Below are positions 34,570 to 43,740 of a stretch of DNA of 64,000 nucleotides, piece by piece. The stretch lies in the NCBI RefSeq assembly GCF_014117215.1, contig NZ_JACGXS010000007.1, forward strand, positions 122,765-186,764, in the 5' to 3' direction. Positions within the stretch are counted from its first letter, which is position 1; every line of letters begins with the position of its first letter. Origin of the DNA: Stenotrophomonas tumulicola (GTDB lineage Bacteria; Pseudomonadota; Gammaproteobacteria; Xanthomonadales; Xanthomonadaceae). The notes beneath the pieces are model-generated. The model was not told where the DNA came from, made no database searches, and worked only from the letters and a program-made list of their open reading frames with translations. The translations under genes were made by a program, and so were the position numbers.

Positions 34570-35649
34570 ATGTCCGTAGCGTTGCTGGGGGTCAAGGAAT
34601 CCGTACCAGGAGAGCGCCGCGTTGCGCTCACTCCGGAAACAGCGAAGAAGCTGGCCGCACGCGGGGCCACGGTCTGGTTCGAGTCCGGTGCGGGTCTGAC
34701 CGCAGGTTTCACTGACAAGGCCTATCTGGATGCAGGGGCGCTGTTGGTGGATGACAGCCGCTGGGCGGATATCGATGCGCTGCTGTGCGTGCAGTCTCCA
34801 GAGCCCGCGCGGTTGGCCCGGCTGAAGCCCGGCGCCAGCGTGGTCGGGCTGCTGCAGCCGGCACGCGATGCCGATCTCGCCGCGTTGGCAACCGAACCCG
34901 GGCTGCAGTTGTTTCCGCTGCAACAGCTTCCGCGTACCACCCGCGCGCAATCGATGGACGTGCTCAGTTCACAGGCCGGCATGGCCGGCTACAAGGCCAC
35001 ATTGATCGCCGCCCAGCGCGCGCCGCGCTTCTTTCCGATGTTGACTACCGCCGCCGGCACGGTGCGTCCCGCCAAGGTGCTGGTGGTTGGCGCTGGTGTG
35101 GCAGGCCTGCAGGCGATCGCCACCGCGCGGCGCCTGGGTGCGCAGGTCGAGGGCTTCGATGTGCGGCCGGAAACACGCGAGCAGATCCAGTCGCTGGGCG
35201 CGCGTTTCCTGGACCTGGGGGTGAGTGCGGCGGGCGAGGGCGGTTACGCGCGTGCGCTGACCGATGACGAGCGTGCACTGCAGCAGCAGCGACTGGCCGA
35301 TCATCTGCGTGGCGTGGATGTGGTGATCTGTACCGCCGCGGTGCCGGGCCGCACGGCGCCGGTGATCCTCAGCCAGGCGATGGTGGAGGGCATGGCGCCG
35401 GGCAGCGTGATCGTGGACCTGGCGGCTGAGAGCGGTGGCAACTGCGCGTTGACCCAACCGGGCGACTGTATCGAACACGGCGGCGTGGTGGTGGATGGGC
35501 CCTTGAACCTGGCCAGCTTGGGCGCGACGCATGCAAGCGAGATGTATGCGCGCAACGTGCTGAACTTCGTCAGCCTGTTCGTGCACGAAGGAGAACTGCA
35601 GTTCGACTGGGACGATGAGCTGCTGGCAAAGACGCGCTGGACTGCATGA
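34570..35649 (+). CDS. pntAa: NAD(P) transhydrogenase subunit alpha part 1
   Basis: Soluble NAD(H)-binding domain I of the proton-translocating transhydrogenase, which makes NADPH from NADH at the expense of the proton gradient. The 359-residue protein has the start VALLGVKESVPGERRVALTPETAKKL, an NAD fold VLVVGAGVAGLQAIATARRLGA and DLAAESGGNCALT near the end. The membrane part of the alpha subunit is encoded separately (37121-37441), as in other three-subunit enzymes, but here three genes on the opposite strand stand between them. Confidence 0.95.
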   Translation: MSVALLGVKESVPGERRVALTPETAKKLAARGATVWFESGAGLTAGFTDKAYLDAGALLVDDSRWADIDALLCVQSPEPARLARLKPGASVVGLLQPARDADLAALATEPGLQLFPLQQLPRTTRAQSMDVLSSQAGMAGYKATLIAAQRAPRFFPMLTTAAGTVRPAKVLVVGAGVAGLQAIATARRLGAQVEGFDVRPETREQIQSLGARFLDLGVSAAGEGGYARALTDDERALQQQRLADHLRGVDVVICTAAVPGRTAPVILSQAMVEGMAPGSVIVDLAAESGGNCALTQPGDCIEHGGVVVDGPLNLASLGATHASEMYARNVLNFVSLFVHEGELQFDWDDELLAKTRWTA

Positions 35650-35695
35650 TCCCGGATGGGTGGCCATCGTCGGCCGCCACCCGCTGAAACCTGCA

Positions 35696-36127
35696 TCAGT
35701 CGCGGTCGCGCTGCGGCGGCGGGTTGTCGCGTATCCACTGGCGGCGCTGTTCGCTGTTCATTGAACCCCACTGCTTGCGCAGTTCGCCGCGCTGCTCGGG
35801 CGTCATCCCGCGCATCTTCGCGAACAGCGCACGTGCCTGCTCACGCTGTTCCGCGCTCATGCCGTCGAAACGACGCATGCCAGTGCGGGCCTGCTCGCGC
35901 TGCTCGGGGGTCATCGCCTGCCAGCGCTCGCCATGCCGCAGCATGCGCTGGCGCTGTTCGGGCGGGGCGCTGTTCCAGCGGTCGCGCACCGGGGCAACCA
36001 GTGCCTCGCGCTGGGCGGGCGTCAGCTGTTCCCAGGCAGGCGGTGACGCCTGTGCGGAAACCGCGCCGCTGGCCGAAACCAGCACCAGCAACAGAGGCAG
36101 CAGGAAGGAACGTCGATCGGTTTTCAT
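35696..36127 (-). CDS. DUF3106 secreted protein
   Basis: A 143-residue protein with a signal peptide (LLPLLLVLVSASGAVSAQA) followed by four or five copies of a helical unit of 18-20 residues built around (T/S)PEQREQAR and W/M residues, the DUF3106 pattern. The charged, methionine- and glutamine-rich helices recall Spy/CpxP periplasmic chaperones, but homology is not certain. It is the last gene of a three-gene unit with an ECF sigma factor and a small membrane protein, which suggests it is controlled by that sigma factor. Confidence 0.8.
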   Translation of the reverse strand: MKTDRRSFLLPLLLVLVSASGAVSAQASPPAWEQLTPAQREALVAPVRDRWNSAPPEQRQRMLRHGERWQAMTPEQREQARTGMRRFDGMSAEQREQARALFAKMRGMTPEQRGELRKQWGSMNSEQRRQWIRDNPPPQRDRD

Positions 36128-36131
36128 CAGG

Positions 36132-36452
36132 TTACTCCATCGCCAGGTCAGTGCTGGCCAACCACAGGTACAGGTCGGGGTTTTCATCCAGCGTGCCGGT
36201 ATCGGCCTCCAGGGCGGCCACCATCGGCGCGATGCCGGGTGATGGTGGCGCGCGCATCTGCAGGTTCACGCCGATGCCAAGCGCGGCAACGCCCGCCAGT
36301 GCCGTGGCCAGCCACCAGGCCGGGCGGCGCCGTGACGCCGCGCTGGCATGGCGTGCAGCTCGCAGGCGCGCCAGCACGGCCGGTGACAACGACTCCACCG
36401 CCTGCTGGTGCAGGGCGTGCAACTGATCGTCGGGGGGCAGGGTGCGGCTCAC
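36132..36452 (-). CDS. Small single-pass membrane protein, candidate anti-sigma factor
   Basis: A 106-residue protein with a charged N-terminal half (DDQLHALHQQAVESLSPAVLARLRAAR), one hydrophobic segment (WWLATALAGVAALGIGVNL, about 46-64) and an acidic periplasmic end. It overlaps the sigma-factor gene by four bases and is followed five bases later by DUF3106. The position and topology are those of small membrane anti-sigma factors (and of DUF3619 proteins in betaproteobacteria). There is no zinc-binding HxxxCxxC motif, so the assignment is inference from context. Confidence 0.7.
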   Translation of the reverse strand: MSRTLPPDDQLHALHQQAVESLSPAVLARLRAARHASAASRRRPAWWLATALAGVAALGIGVNLQMRAPPSPGIAPMVAALEADTGTLDENPDLYLWLASTDLAME

Positions 36453-37024
36453 GTCGGGTTCTCCATCAGGGTCTGCAGCGCGTCGCGCGCACGGGACAGG
36501 TGGGTTTTTACCGCGCCTTCGCTGCAGCCCATGGCGCGTGCGGTGGTGGCGCCGTCCAGGTCCTGCAGCACGCGCAGGGTGAAGGCTTCGCGCTGGCGGG
36601 CGGGCAACTGGCGCAGTGCCTGCACCAGCGTTTCGTATTGCTCGTGCTGGGCATGCACCTCCGCCGGTCCGGGACCCTGGTCGGCCCAGTCCACCGGCTC
36701 ACCCTCGGCATCGACATTGTCGCGCCAGAACGGCAGGCGGAAACGGCGGCGACGCTGCAGGTCGATCACCCGCCGCCGCAGGATGCTCCAGAACAGCGGC
36801 GGCCATTCGTCGGCGGGCTTGTCGCGGTAATCCAACATGCGCATCAGGCTGTCCTGCACCGCGTCCAGCGCATCGTCGCGGTGGCGCAGGCCGGCTTCGG
36901 CGAAGCGGAAGGCCCGCGGCCCCACGCTGGCCAGGAACAGGTCCAGCGTGGCAGGCATCGCATCGGCGGCGGTCGGGAGGGGGCTCACCAGCACAGGGTA
37001 CGGGTCCTTCGTCAGGCTCACCAT
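36449..37024 (-). CDS. ECF-type RNA polymerase sigma factor
   Basis: A 191-residue sigma-70 family factor. Region 2 is visible as HRDDALDAVQDSLMRMLDYRDKP...WPPLFWSILRRRVIDLQRRRR, and region 4 as LPARQREAFTLRVLQDLDGATTARAMGCSEGAVKTHLSRARDAL. The region between is rich in acidic and Pro residues. The ATG at 37024 was taken; an in-frame ATG at 36958 would also keep region 2. The gene is divergent from pntAb, with about 96 bases between starts that must hold both promoters. Confidence 0.9.
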   Translation of the reverse strand: MVSLTKDPYPVLVSPLPTAADAMPATLDLFLASVGPRAFRFAEAGLRHRDDALDAVQDSLMRMLDYRDKPADEWPPLFWSILRRRVIDLQRRRRFRLPFWRDNVDAEGEPVDWADQGPGPAEVHAQHEQYETLVQALRQLPARQREAFTLRVLQDLDGATTARAMGCSEGAVKTHLSRARDALQTLMENPT

Positions 37025-37120
37025 GGACAACGCCTGCAAGGGGCGCCGGTTGACCGGGGTGCCCGCATGGTTCAGCCCATGGTTATGATGGGCCACCAAC
37101 CAGAGCGGGAGGCGTTGCCG

Positions 37121-37437
37121 GTGAGTGACGGATTCGTAGCGCTGTATATCTTCATGCTGGCGGCCATCGCCGGGCATGTGATCATTTCGCGGGTCCCGGT
37201 GATCCTGCATACCCCCCTGATGTCCGGGTCGAACTTCATCCACGGCATCGTGCTGATCGGCGCGATGGTGGTGCTCGGCCACGCGCAGACGCCACTGGAG
37301 AAGATCCTCGGGTTCGTCGCCGTAGTGTTGGGCGCCGGCAACGCGGCCGGCGGTTACGTGGTCACCGCGCGCATGCTGGAGATGTTCAAGCCGAGCATCA
37401 AGGTCGCCGACAAGAGTGATCCGAAGGAGTCGCAGCC

Positions 37438-37441
<4 letters not shown>
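37121..37441 (+). CDS. pntAb: NAD(P) transhydrogenase subunit alpha part 2
   Basis: Membrane portion of the alpha subunit, 106 residues with three hydrophobic helices (VALYIFMLAAIAGHVII, FIHGIVLIGAMVVLGHA, ILGFVAVVLGAGNAAGGYVV). The GTG at 37121 is preferred because GGGAGG stands nine bases before it and it gives the family start (V/M)SDGFVALYIFMLA; ATGs at 37085 and 37088 are in frame but lack a site. The stop overlaps the TTG start of pntB. Confidence 0.92.
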
Positions 37442-38898
<1,457 letters not shown>

Positions 38899-38919
38899 GG
38901 GGGGGCAGCCCCTGAACCG

Positions 38920-39012
38920 GTAGCGCCGGGCCATGCCCGGCGGCTCTCCGTTCCGACATTACGATGGGCCTGAGCCAGGCCACGGTGCTCGCCGGGCATG
39001 GCCCGGCGCTAC
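38920..39012 (+). repeat. SMAG inverted dimer
   Basis: GTAG at 38920 with GCGCCGGGC-CAT-GCCCGGCGG, and 42 bases later the facing copy GCCGGGC-ATG-GCCCGGC ending in CTAC at 39009-39012. Arms are almost identical, so they can pair with each other as well as fold singly. It fills the convergent gap between pntB and the next gene. Confidence 0.85.
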
Positions 39013-39018
39013 GCAGGG

Positions 39019-39438
39019 TCAGCGTGCCAGCCAGGCGCCGACCACGGCTGCCACCGGCACCCATATCCAGTCCCACGCACTGTTGGCCAGGCCGACCAGG
39101 GTCCATGCCAGATGCGGCCCCATGCGCAGCGCCGACTCCCATGGCGACAGGCCCATCGAGCCGCCCAGCCAGGCGCTGGCGATGCTCCACCAGGCCAGCG
39201 CGGTCACCAGCAGGGTGCCGCCGACCACGAGCGCCACGCGCAGTGCGCCACCGCGCAGCGTTCCCAACCGCAGCATGAACACCAGTTCCAGGGCCACCAC
39301 CACGGCCATCCATCCGGCCTGGTTGCCGATGAACAGTGCAACGAATACCCAGGCGAGCAGGGCGGTGCCGGCCCCCAGCAGCAGCATCAGGGGCCAAAGC
39401 CAGGACACGGTCCTGGTACGTACAGCAGTCGAAGGCAT
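39019..39438 (-). CDS. Hypothetical four-helix membrane protein
   Basis: A 139-residue protein with four hydrophobic stretches (roughly 13-38, 40-56, 63-82 and 107-137 of the product) rich in Trp, Leu and Val, and a short charged N-terminus. I do not recognise a family. The ATG at 39438 is taken because the longer frame adds a non-hydrophobic lead. It is divergent from sufT, with about 120 bases between, and has a SMAG dimer a few bases after its stop. Confidence 0.65.
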   Translation of the reverse strand: MPSTAVRTRTVSWLWPLMLLLGAGTALLAWVFVALFIGNQAGWMAVVVALELVFMLRLGTLRGGALRVALVVGGTLLVTALAWWSIASAWLGGSMGLSPWESALRMGPHLAWTLVGLANSAWDWIWVPVAAVVGAWLAR

Positions 39439-39558
39439 GCGGTTTTCCCTTGGGTCGCCCACAGGATACTGGGTTTGCCGCACTGCACGGGCGAGCGGCG
39501 GGCCGCTGGGCTAAAATGGCCGCTTGCGCGGCCCGGCCGCAGCCCCATATCGAGCCCC

Positions 39559-40110
39559 ATGTATTCCCGTAGCAGTGAACCTGTCCACTTCGAACGCGAC
39601 TGCGAGGCCGTCATGGTCCCGCAGGGCGATACGGTGACCCTGCCCGCCGGCAGCTATGGCTACATCACCCAGGCCCTGGGGGGAAGCTATACGGTGTTCG
39701 TCGAAGGCAACCTGTTCCGCATCGCCGGCAAGGATGGCGATGCCATCGGCAAGGAGGCCCCGGCGCCGCTGGAGCTGCCCGACGACGCCAGCGACGAGCA
39801 GGTCGAACAACTGGTGTGGCAGCAGCTGCGCACCTGCTTCGATCCGGAAATCCCGTTCAACATCGTCGACCTGGGCCTGGTCTACGAAGTGGAGCTGAAG
39901 CACCTGGATGACGGCCGCCGCGAGGTCGATGTCAAGATGACCCTGACCGCGCCTGGCTGCGGCATGGGCGACATCCTGGTCGACGATGTGCGCAGCAAGC
40001 TGGAAATCATTCCCACGGTCGCCGAGGCCGACGTGGAGCTGGTGTTCGATCCGCCGTGGGGCCGCCACATGATGTCCGAGTCGGCCCGTCTCGAGACCGG
40101 CATGCTTTAG
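39559..40110 (+). CDS. sufT: SufT family Fe-S cluster maturation protein
   Basis: A 183-residue protein with an N-terminal SufT-specific domain (VMVPQGDTVTLPAGSYGYITQALGGSYTV) and a C-terminal MIP18/DUF59 domain containing CFDPEIPFNIVDLGLVYEVE and LTAPGCGMGDIL. SufT proteins support iron-sulfur cluster delivery. It is not next to suf genes here. It begins 120 bases from the divergent membrane gene and is followed by ilvE on the same strand after 90 bases. Confidence 0.9.
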   Translation: MYSRSSEPVHFERDCEAVMVPQGDTVTLPAGSYGYITQALGGSYTVFVEGNLFRIAGKDGDAIGKEAPAPLELPDDASDEQVEQLVWQQLRTCFDPEIPFNIVDLGLVYEVELKHLDDGRREVDVKMTLTAPGCGMGDILVDDVRSKLEIIPTVAEADVELVFDPPWGRHMMSESARLETGML

Positions 40111-40200
40111 ACCGGCATGCTTTGATGGACATGCCCTGACCGCATACCGCCCGCGTGGTGGAATCCCGGTAACAACCGCAACCAGAACAGGAAACATCCG

Positions 40201-41295
40201 GTGTCCCAGTCCAACCTCAGCTTCGACGTCACCCGCTCGGCCCATCCGCGCAGCGCCGATGAGCGCGCCGCCATCCTGGAGAAGCCCGGCTTCGGCCTGC
40301 ATTTCACCGACCACATGGTGGAAGTGCGCTGGGACAAGGACACCGGCTGGCACAATGCCAACGTGCGTCCATACGGTCCGCTGCTGCTGGACCCTGCCGC
40401 TGCGGTGCTGCATTACGGCCAGGAGATCTTCGAAGGCATCAAGGCCTACCGCCACGCAGACGGTTCCATCTGGACCTTCCGCCCGGATGCCAATGGCCGT
40501 CGCCTGCAGCGTTCGGCACAGCGTCTGGCGCTGCCGGAACTGCCGGTGGACATCTTCGTGGAATCGCTGAAGCAGCTGGTTGCACTGGACAAGGACTGGG
40601 TGCCGTCGGCTGACGAATCCAGCCTGTACTTCCGTCCGTTCATGATCGGCGACGAAGCATTCCTTGGCGTGCGTGGCGCGCACAAGGCCGGTTACTACGT
40701 CATCGCCAGCCCGGCAGGCCCTTACTTCGCCAAGGGCGTGGCCCCGGTGTCGATCTGGCTGTCCACCGAATATGCGCGCGCGGCCAAGGGCGGTACCGGT
40801 GCGGCCAAGTGCGGTGGCAACTACGCCGCTTCGCTGCTGCCGCAGCAGAAGGCGCAGGCCCAGGGCTGCTCGCAGGTGCTGTTCCTTGACCCGGTTGAAG
40901 GCAAGTACCTGGAAGAACTGGGCGGCATGAACGTATTCCTGGTCTACAAGGATGGCACCCTGGTGACGCCGGAACTGTCCGGCAGCATCCTGGAAGGCAT
41001 CACCCGCGAAAGCATCCTGCAGTTGGCCCGCGACCGTGGCATGAAGGTGGTCGAGCGCAAGGTCAGCATCGAGGAATGGAAGGATGGGGTGGCATCGGGC
41101 GACATCACTGAAGTGTTCGCCTGTGGTACCGCGGCAGTGGTTACCCCGATCGGCCAGCTCAAGGGAGAGGGTTTTTCGGTGGGTGACATCGACGCCCCGG
41201 CCGGTGAAGTCACCCTGTCGCTGCGCAAGGAACTGACCGATATCCAGTACGGTCGCCTGCCGGACCGCCATGGCTGGCTGGTCAAGCTGGGCTGA
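40201..41295 (+). CDS. ilvE: Branched-chain amino acid aminotransferase
   Basis: Transfers the amino group in the last step of Leu, Ile and Val synthesis. The 364-residue class IV PLP enzyme is of the long, eukaryote-like BCAT type: HYGQEIFEGIKAYR, the PLP-lysine in GTGAAKCGGNYAASL (Lys203) and GMNVFLVY are present. It starts with GTG at 40201 with AGGAAAC about eight bases upstream. A rho-independent terminator follows. Confidence 0.95.
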   Translation: MSQSNLSFDVTRSAHPRSADERAAILEKPGFGLHFTDHMVEVRWDKDTGWHNANVRPYGPLLLDPAAAVLHYGQEIFEGIKAYRHADGSIWTFRPDANGRRLQRSAQRLALPELPVDIFVESLKQLVALDKDWVPSADESSLYFRPFMIGDEAFLGVRGAHKAGYYVIASPAGPYFAKGVAPVSIWLSTEYARAAKGGTGAAKCGGNYAASLLPQQKAQAQGCSQVLFLDPVEGKYLEELGGMNVFLVYKDGTLVTPELSGSILEGITRESILQLARDRGMKVVERKVSIEEWKDGVASGDITEVFACGTAAVVTPIGQLKGEGFSVGDIDAPAGEVTLSLRKELTDIQYGRLPDRHGWLVKLG

Positions 41296-41344
41296 TCGTC
41301 TGGTTGCCCCGTAACGCTGGGCGATGCCCGGTGGTTTTCCGCAG

Positions 41345-41370
41345 AAGCCCGTCCTCGTGACGGGCTTTTT
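41345..41370 (+). terminator. Rho-independent terminator of ilvE
   Basis: Nine-bp stem AAGCCCGTC / GACGGGCTT with a five-base loop, followed by a run of T, 50 bases after the ilvE stop. Confidence 0.85.
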
Positions 41371-41401
41371 CGTGGGGGATTGGACAGTGATCGTGGTGCC
41401 G

Positions 41402-41423
41402 GTAGCGCCGGCCCATGCCCAGC
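41402..41423 (+). repeat. Degenerate SMAG-like element
   Basis: GTAG head followed by CGCCGGCCCATGCCCAGC, in which the stem no longer pairs fully. Probably a decayed copy. Confidence 0.45.
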
Positions 41424-41745
41424 TGCGCGGGGTGCCTGCCGATGTCGGCAAAGACACCCGGGGACATGCCGTGGACACCCGCATGCCGTGATGAAGGCAT
41501 GAAAGTTCCTTCACCTTTACAAATTTTAGACACGGGAAGTCTCATTTCGGACATTTCATGTCGCTGAAGGGGCGCTGAAACGTTGTCGTCCGGTACGCAC
41601 TCGGACTAGCTTCTGGGTCGGGGCAGCAGACAGGGGCGCTGCCCACACCGGTCGCCCGTTCCCGCCATCCGCCATAGCCAGTGGACAGGGACCGGAACAC
41701 ACCGCCGAATCCGGCATCCATGTTCGACCACCAAAAGGAATTCCG

Positions 41746-43497
41746 ATGTCCCAGGTTTCGCAACCGCGTTTGCGTCAGCGTGCATTGGTCGTCATGAGCG
41801 CATCCGTGCTCACCTCCCTGCTCATCGTCGCCCCGGCCATCGCCGGTGACGTGCAGCTCAGCGGTCTGTCTTCCGCACCCACCCACCAGCAGTTCATCGT
41901 CAAGTACCGCGACGGAAGCGCACCGCTGGCGACGCGCTCGGCACTGTCGACCTCGTTGAAGACCGCCGCCGCCGGCCTGTCGGCAGGGCAGGGGCGCGCG
42001 CTGGGCCTGCAGGAGGTACGCCGCCTGGCCATCGGCCCGACCGTGGTCAAGGCCAACCAGCCGCTCGATGCCGCGCAGGCCGAACTGCTGATGCGCAAGC
42101 TGGCCGCCGACCCGAACGTGGAATACGTCGAGGTGGACCAGATCATGCGGCCCACCCTGGTGCCCAACGATGCGCGACTGAGCGAACAGTGGGGTTTCGG
42201 CACCTCCAATGCCTCCATCAACGTGCGCCCTGCCTGGGACAAGGCTACCGGCACCGGCGTGGTGGTGGCGGTGATCGATACCGGCATCACCAGCCACCCC
42301 GATCTGAATGCCAACATCCTGCCGGGCTACGATTTCATCAGCGACGCGGCGATGGCGCGCGATGGCGGTGGGCGTGACAGCAACGCCAACGATGAAGGCG
42401 ACTGGTATGCCGCCAACGAATGCGGCGTGGGCTATCCGGCGGCGACCTCCAGCTGGCACGGCACGCACGTGGCCGGTACGGTCGCTGCGCTGACCAACAA
42501 CAGCACCGGCGTGGCCGGTACTGCCTTCAATGCCAAGGTGTTGCCGGTACGCGTGCTCGGCAAGTGCGGTGGCTACACCTCCGATATCGCCGACGCCATC
42601 GTCTGGGCATCCGGTGGTACGGTCAGTGGCGTGCCGGCCAATGCCAATCCGGCCGAGGTGATCAACATGTCGCTCGGCGGCGGCGGGAGCTGCTCGACCA
42701 CCTACCAGAACGCGATCAACGGCGCGGTCGGCCGTGGTACCACGGTCGTCGTGGCGGCCGGCAACGAGGCCAGCAATGTGTCCACGTCGGTACCGGCGAA
42801 CTGTGCCAATGTCATCGCGGTGGCAGCAACCACCAGCGCGGGTGCCAAGGCCAGCTTCTCCAACTACGGTGCCGGCATCGACATCTCCGCGCCGGGCCAG
42901 GCCATCCTGTCCACGCTCAATTCCGGCACCACGGTACCGGCCGCCGCCAGCTATGCGTCATACAACGGCACCTCGATGGCGGCGCCGCACGTGGCCGGCG
43001 TGGTCGCGCTGATGCAGTCCGTTGCGCCGACGCCGTTGTCGCCCGCGCAGGTGGAAACCATCATCAAGAACACCGCACGTGCGCTGCCCGGAGCCTGCTC
43101 CGGCGGCTGCGGCGCGGGTATCGTCGACGCCGATGCGGCGGTGACGGCGGCGCAGGGTGGTGGTGGTACCGATCCGGACCCGGGTAACGGCAATGTCCTG
43201 CAGAACAACGTGCCGGTGGGCAACCTGTCGGCGGCCTCGGGCTCGGCATTGAACTACACGGTTACCGTACCCAGTGGTGCCAGCCAGCTCCGGGTGACGA
43301 TCAGTGGCGGCAGCGGTGATGCGGACCTGTATGTTCGCCAGGGCAGTGCGCCCACCGACAGCAGCTACAACTGCCGGCCTTACCTGAGCGGCAACAACGA
43401 GACCTGCACCTTCAACAGCCCTGCGGCAGGGACCTGGCATGTAAGGGTGAAAGCCTACAGCACCTTCTCCGGGGTGACGGTCCGCGCGCAGTACTGA
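41746..43497 (+). CDS. Secreted subtilisin-like (S8) protease with PPC domain
   Basis: A 583-residue preproprotein. Signal peptide to about residue 33 (VAPAIA), an inhibitor-I9-like propeptide (about 46-135), the S8 catalytic domain with Asp178 (AVIDTG), His238 (WHGTHVAG) and Ser410 (NGTSMAAP), and a C-terminal pre-peptidase (PPC) domain from about 490 (NNVPVGNLSAASGSALNYTVTVP to the end). Cys226 and Cys274 are well placed for a disulfide near the active site. It resembles the extracellular alkaline proteases (StmPr type) of S. maltophilia and should leave the cell by type II secretion. The specific ortholog cannot be named from sequence alone. Confidence 0.93.
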   Translation: MSQVSQPRLRQRALVVMSASVLTSLLIVAPAIAGDVQLSGLSSAPTHQQFIVKYRDGSAPLATRSALSTSLKTAAAGLSAGQGRALGLQEVRRLAIGPTVVKANQPLDAAQAELLMRKLAADPNVEYVEVDQIMRPTLVPNDARLSEQWGFGTSNASINVRPAWDKATGTGVVVAVIDTGITSHPDLNANILPGYDFISDAAMARDGGGRDSNANDEGDWYAANECGVGYPAATSSWHGTHVAGTVAALTNNSTGVAGTAFNAKVLPVRVLGKCGGYTSDIADAIVWASGGTVSGVPANANPAEVINMSLGGGGSCSTTYQNAINGAVGRGTTVVVAAGNEASNVSTSVPANCANVIAVAATTSAGAKASFSNYGAGIDISAPGQAILSTLNSGTTVPAAASYASYNGTSMAAPHVAGVVALMQSVAPTPLSPAQVETIIKNTARALPGACSGGCGAGIVDADAAVTAAQGGGGTDPDPGNGNVLQNNVPVGNLSAASGSALNYTVTVPSGASQLRVTISGGSGDADLYVRQGSAPTDSSYNCRPYLSGNNETCTFNSPAAGTWHVRVKAYSTFSGVTVRAQY

Positions 43498-43520
43498 CGA
43501 CATCTGTTTCAAAGCACCAC

Positions 43521-43549
43521 ACGACGCCTCGGCAATGCCGGGGCGTCGT
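43521..43549 (+). terminator. Stem-loop after subtilase 1
   Basis: ACGACGCC / GGCGTCGT arms with an inner CGGC/GCCG pairing. There is no T-run, so it may be a rho-dependent or mRNA-stabilising hairpin; it lies 24 bases after the stop. Confidence 0.5.
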
Positions 43550-43740
43550 CGTGACAGGCCTGCAGATCACTGCGCAGATCGGTGAAGGATCCGGCGGCCG
43601 ACCGATACCGAATACAACTGCCGCCCCGAATGGCGCTGCACTCAGCGCATTGTGCCGGTGGTGTTTTGGGTAGAGGCCCGATACCCGGCGCATGCGTACA
43701 CGCGGAGGATGGGCTTGCCACGAATCGATGGAGTATGCGT

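Larger units (their letters stand above)
41296..41745. other. Intergenic region ilvE / subtilase 1
   Basis: About 450 bases without a supported gene. In order it holds a degenerate SMAG-like hairpin (41311-41336), the ilvE terminator, a SMAG-like element with a GTAG head (41402), an AT-richer patch around 41505-41560 and then the protease leader. A promoter is likely within 41500-41640, but I cannot choose between weak candidates. Confidence 0.5.

Noticed and set aside
35650..37120. A transposon or insertion sequence splitting the pnt genes.
   Set aside because: No transposase, terminal inverted repeats or target duplication are visible; the three genes look like ordinary chromosomal genes with the same composition as their neighbours.
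40133..40200. An attenuator or leader peptide upstream of ilvE.
   Set aside because: The gap is short, without a run of Ile, Leu or Val codons or a paired terminator hairpin.
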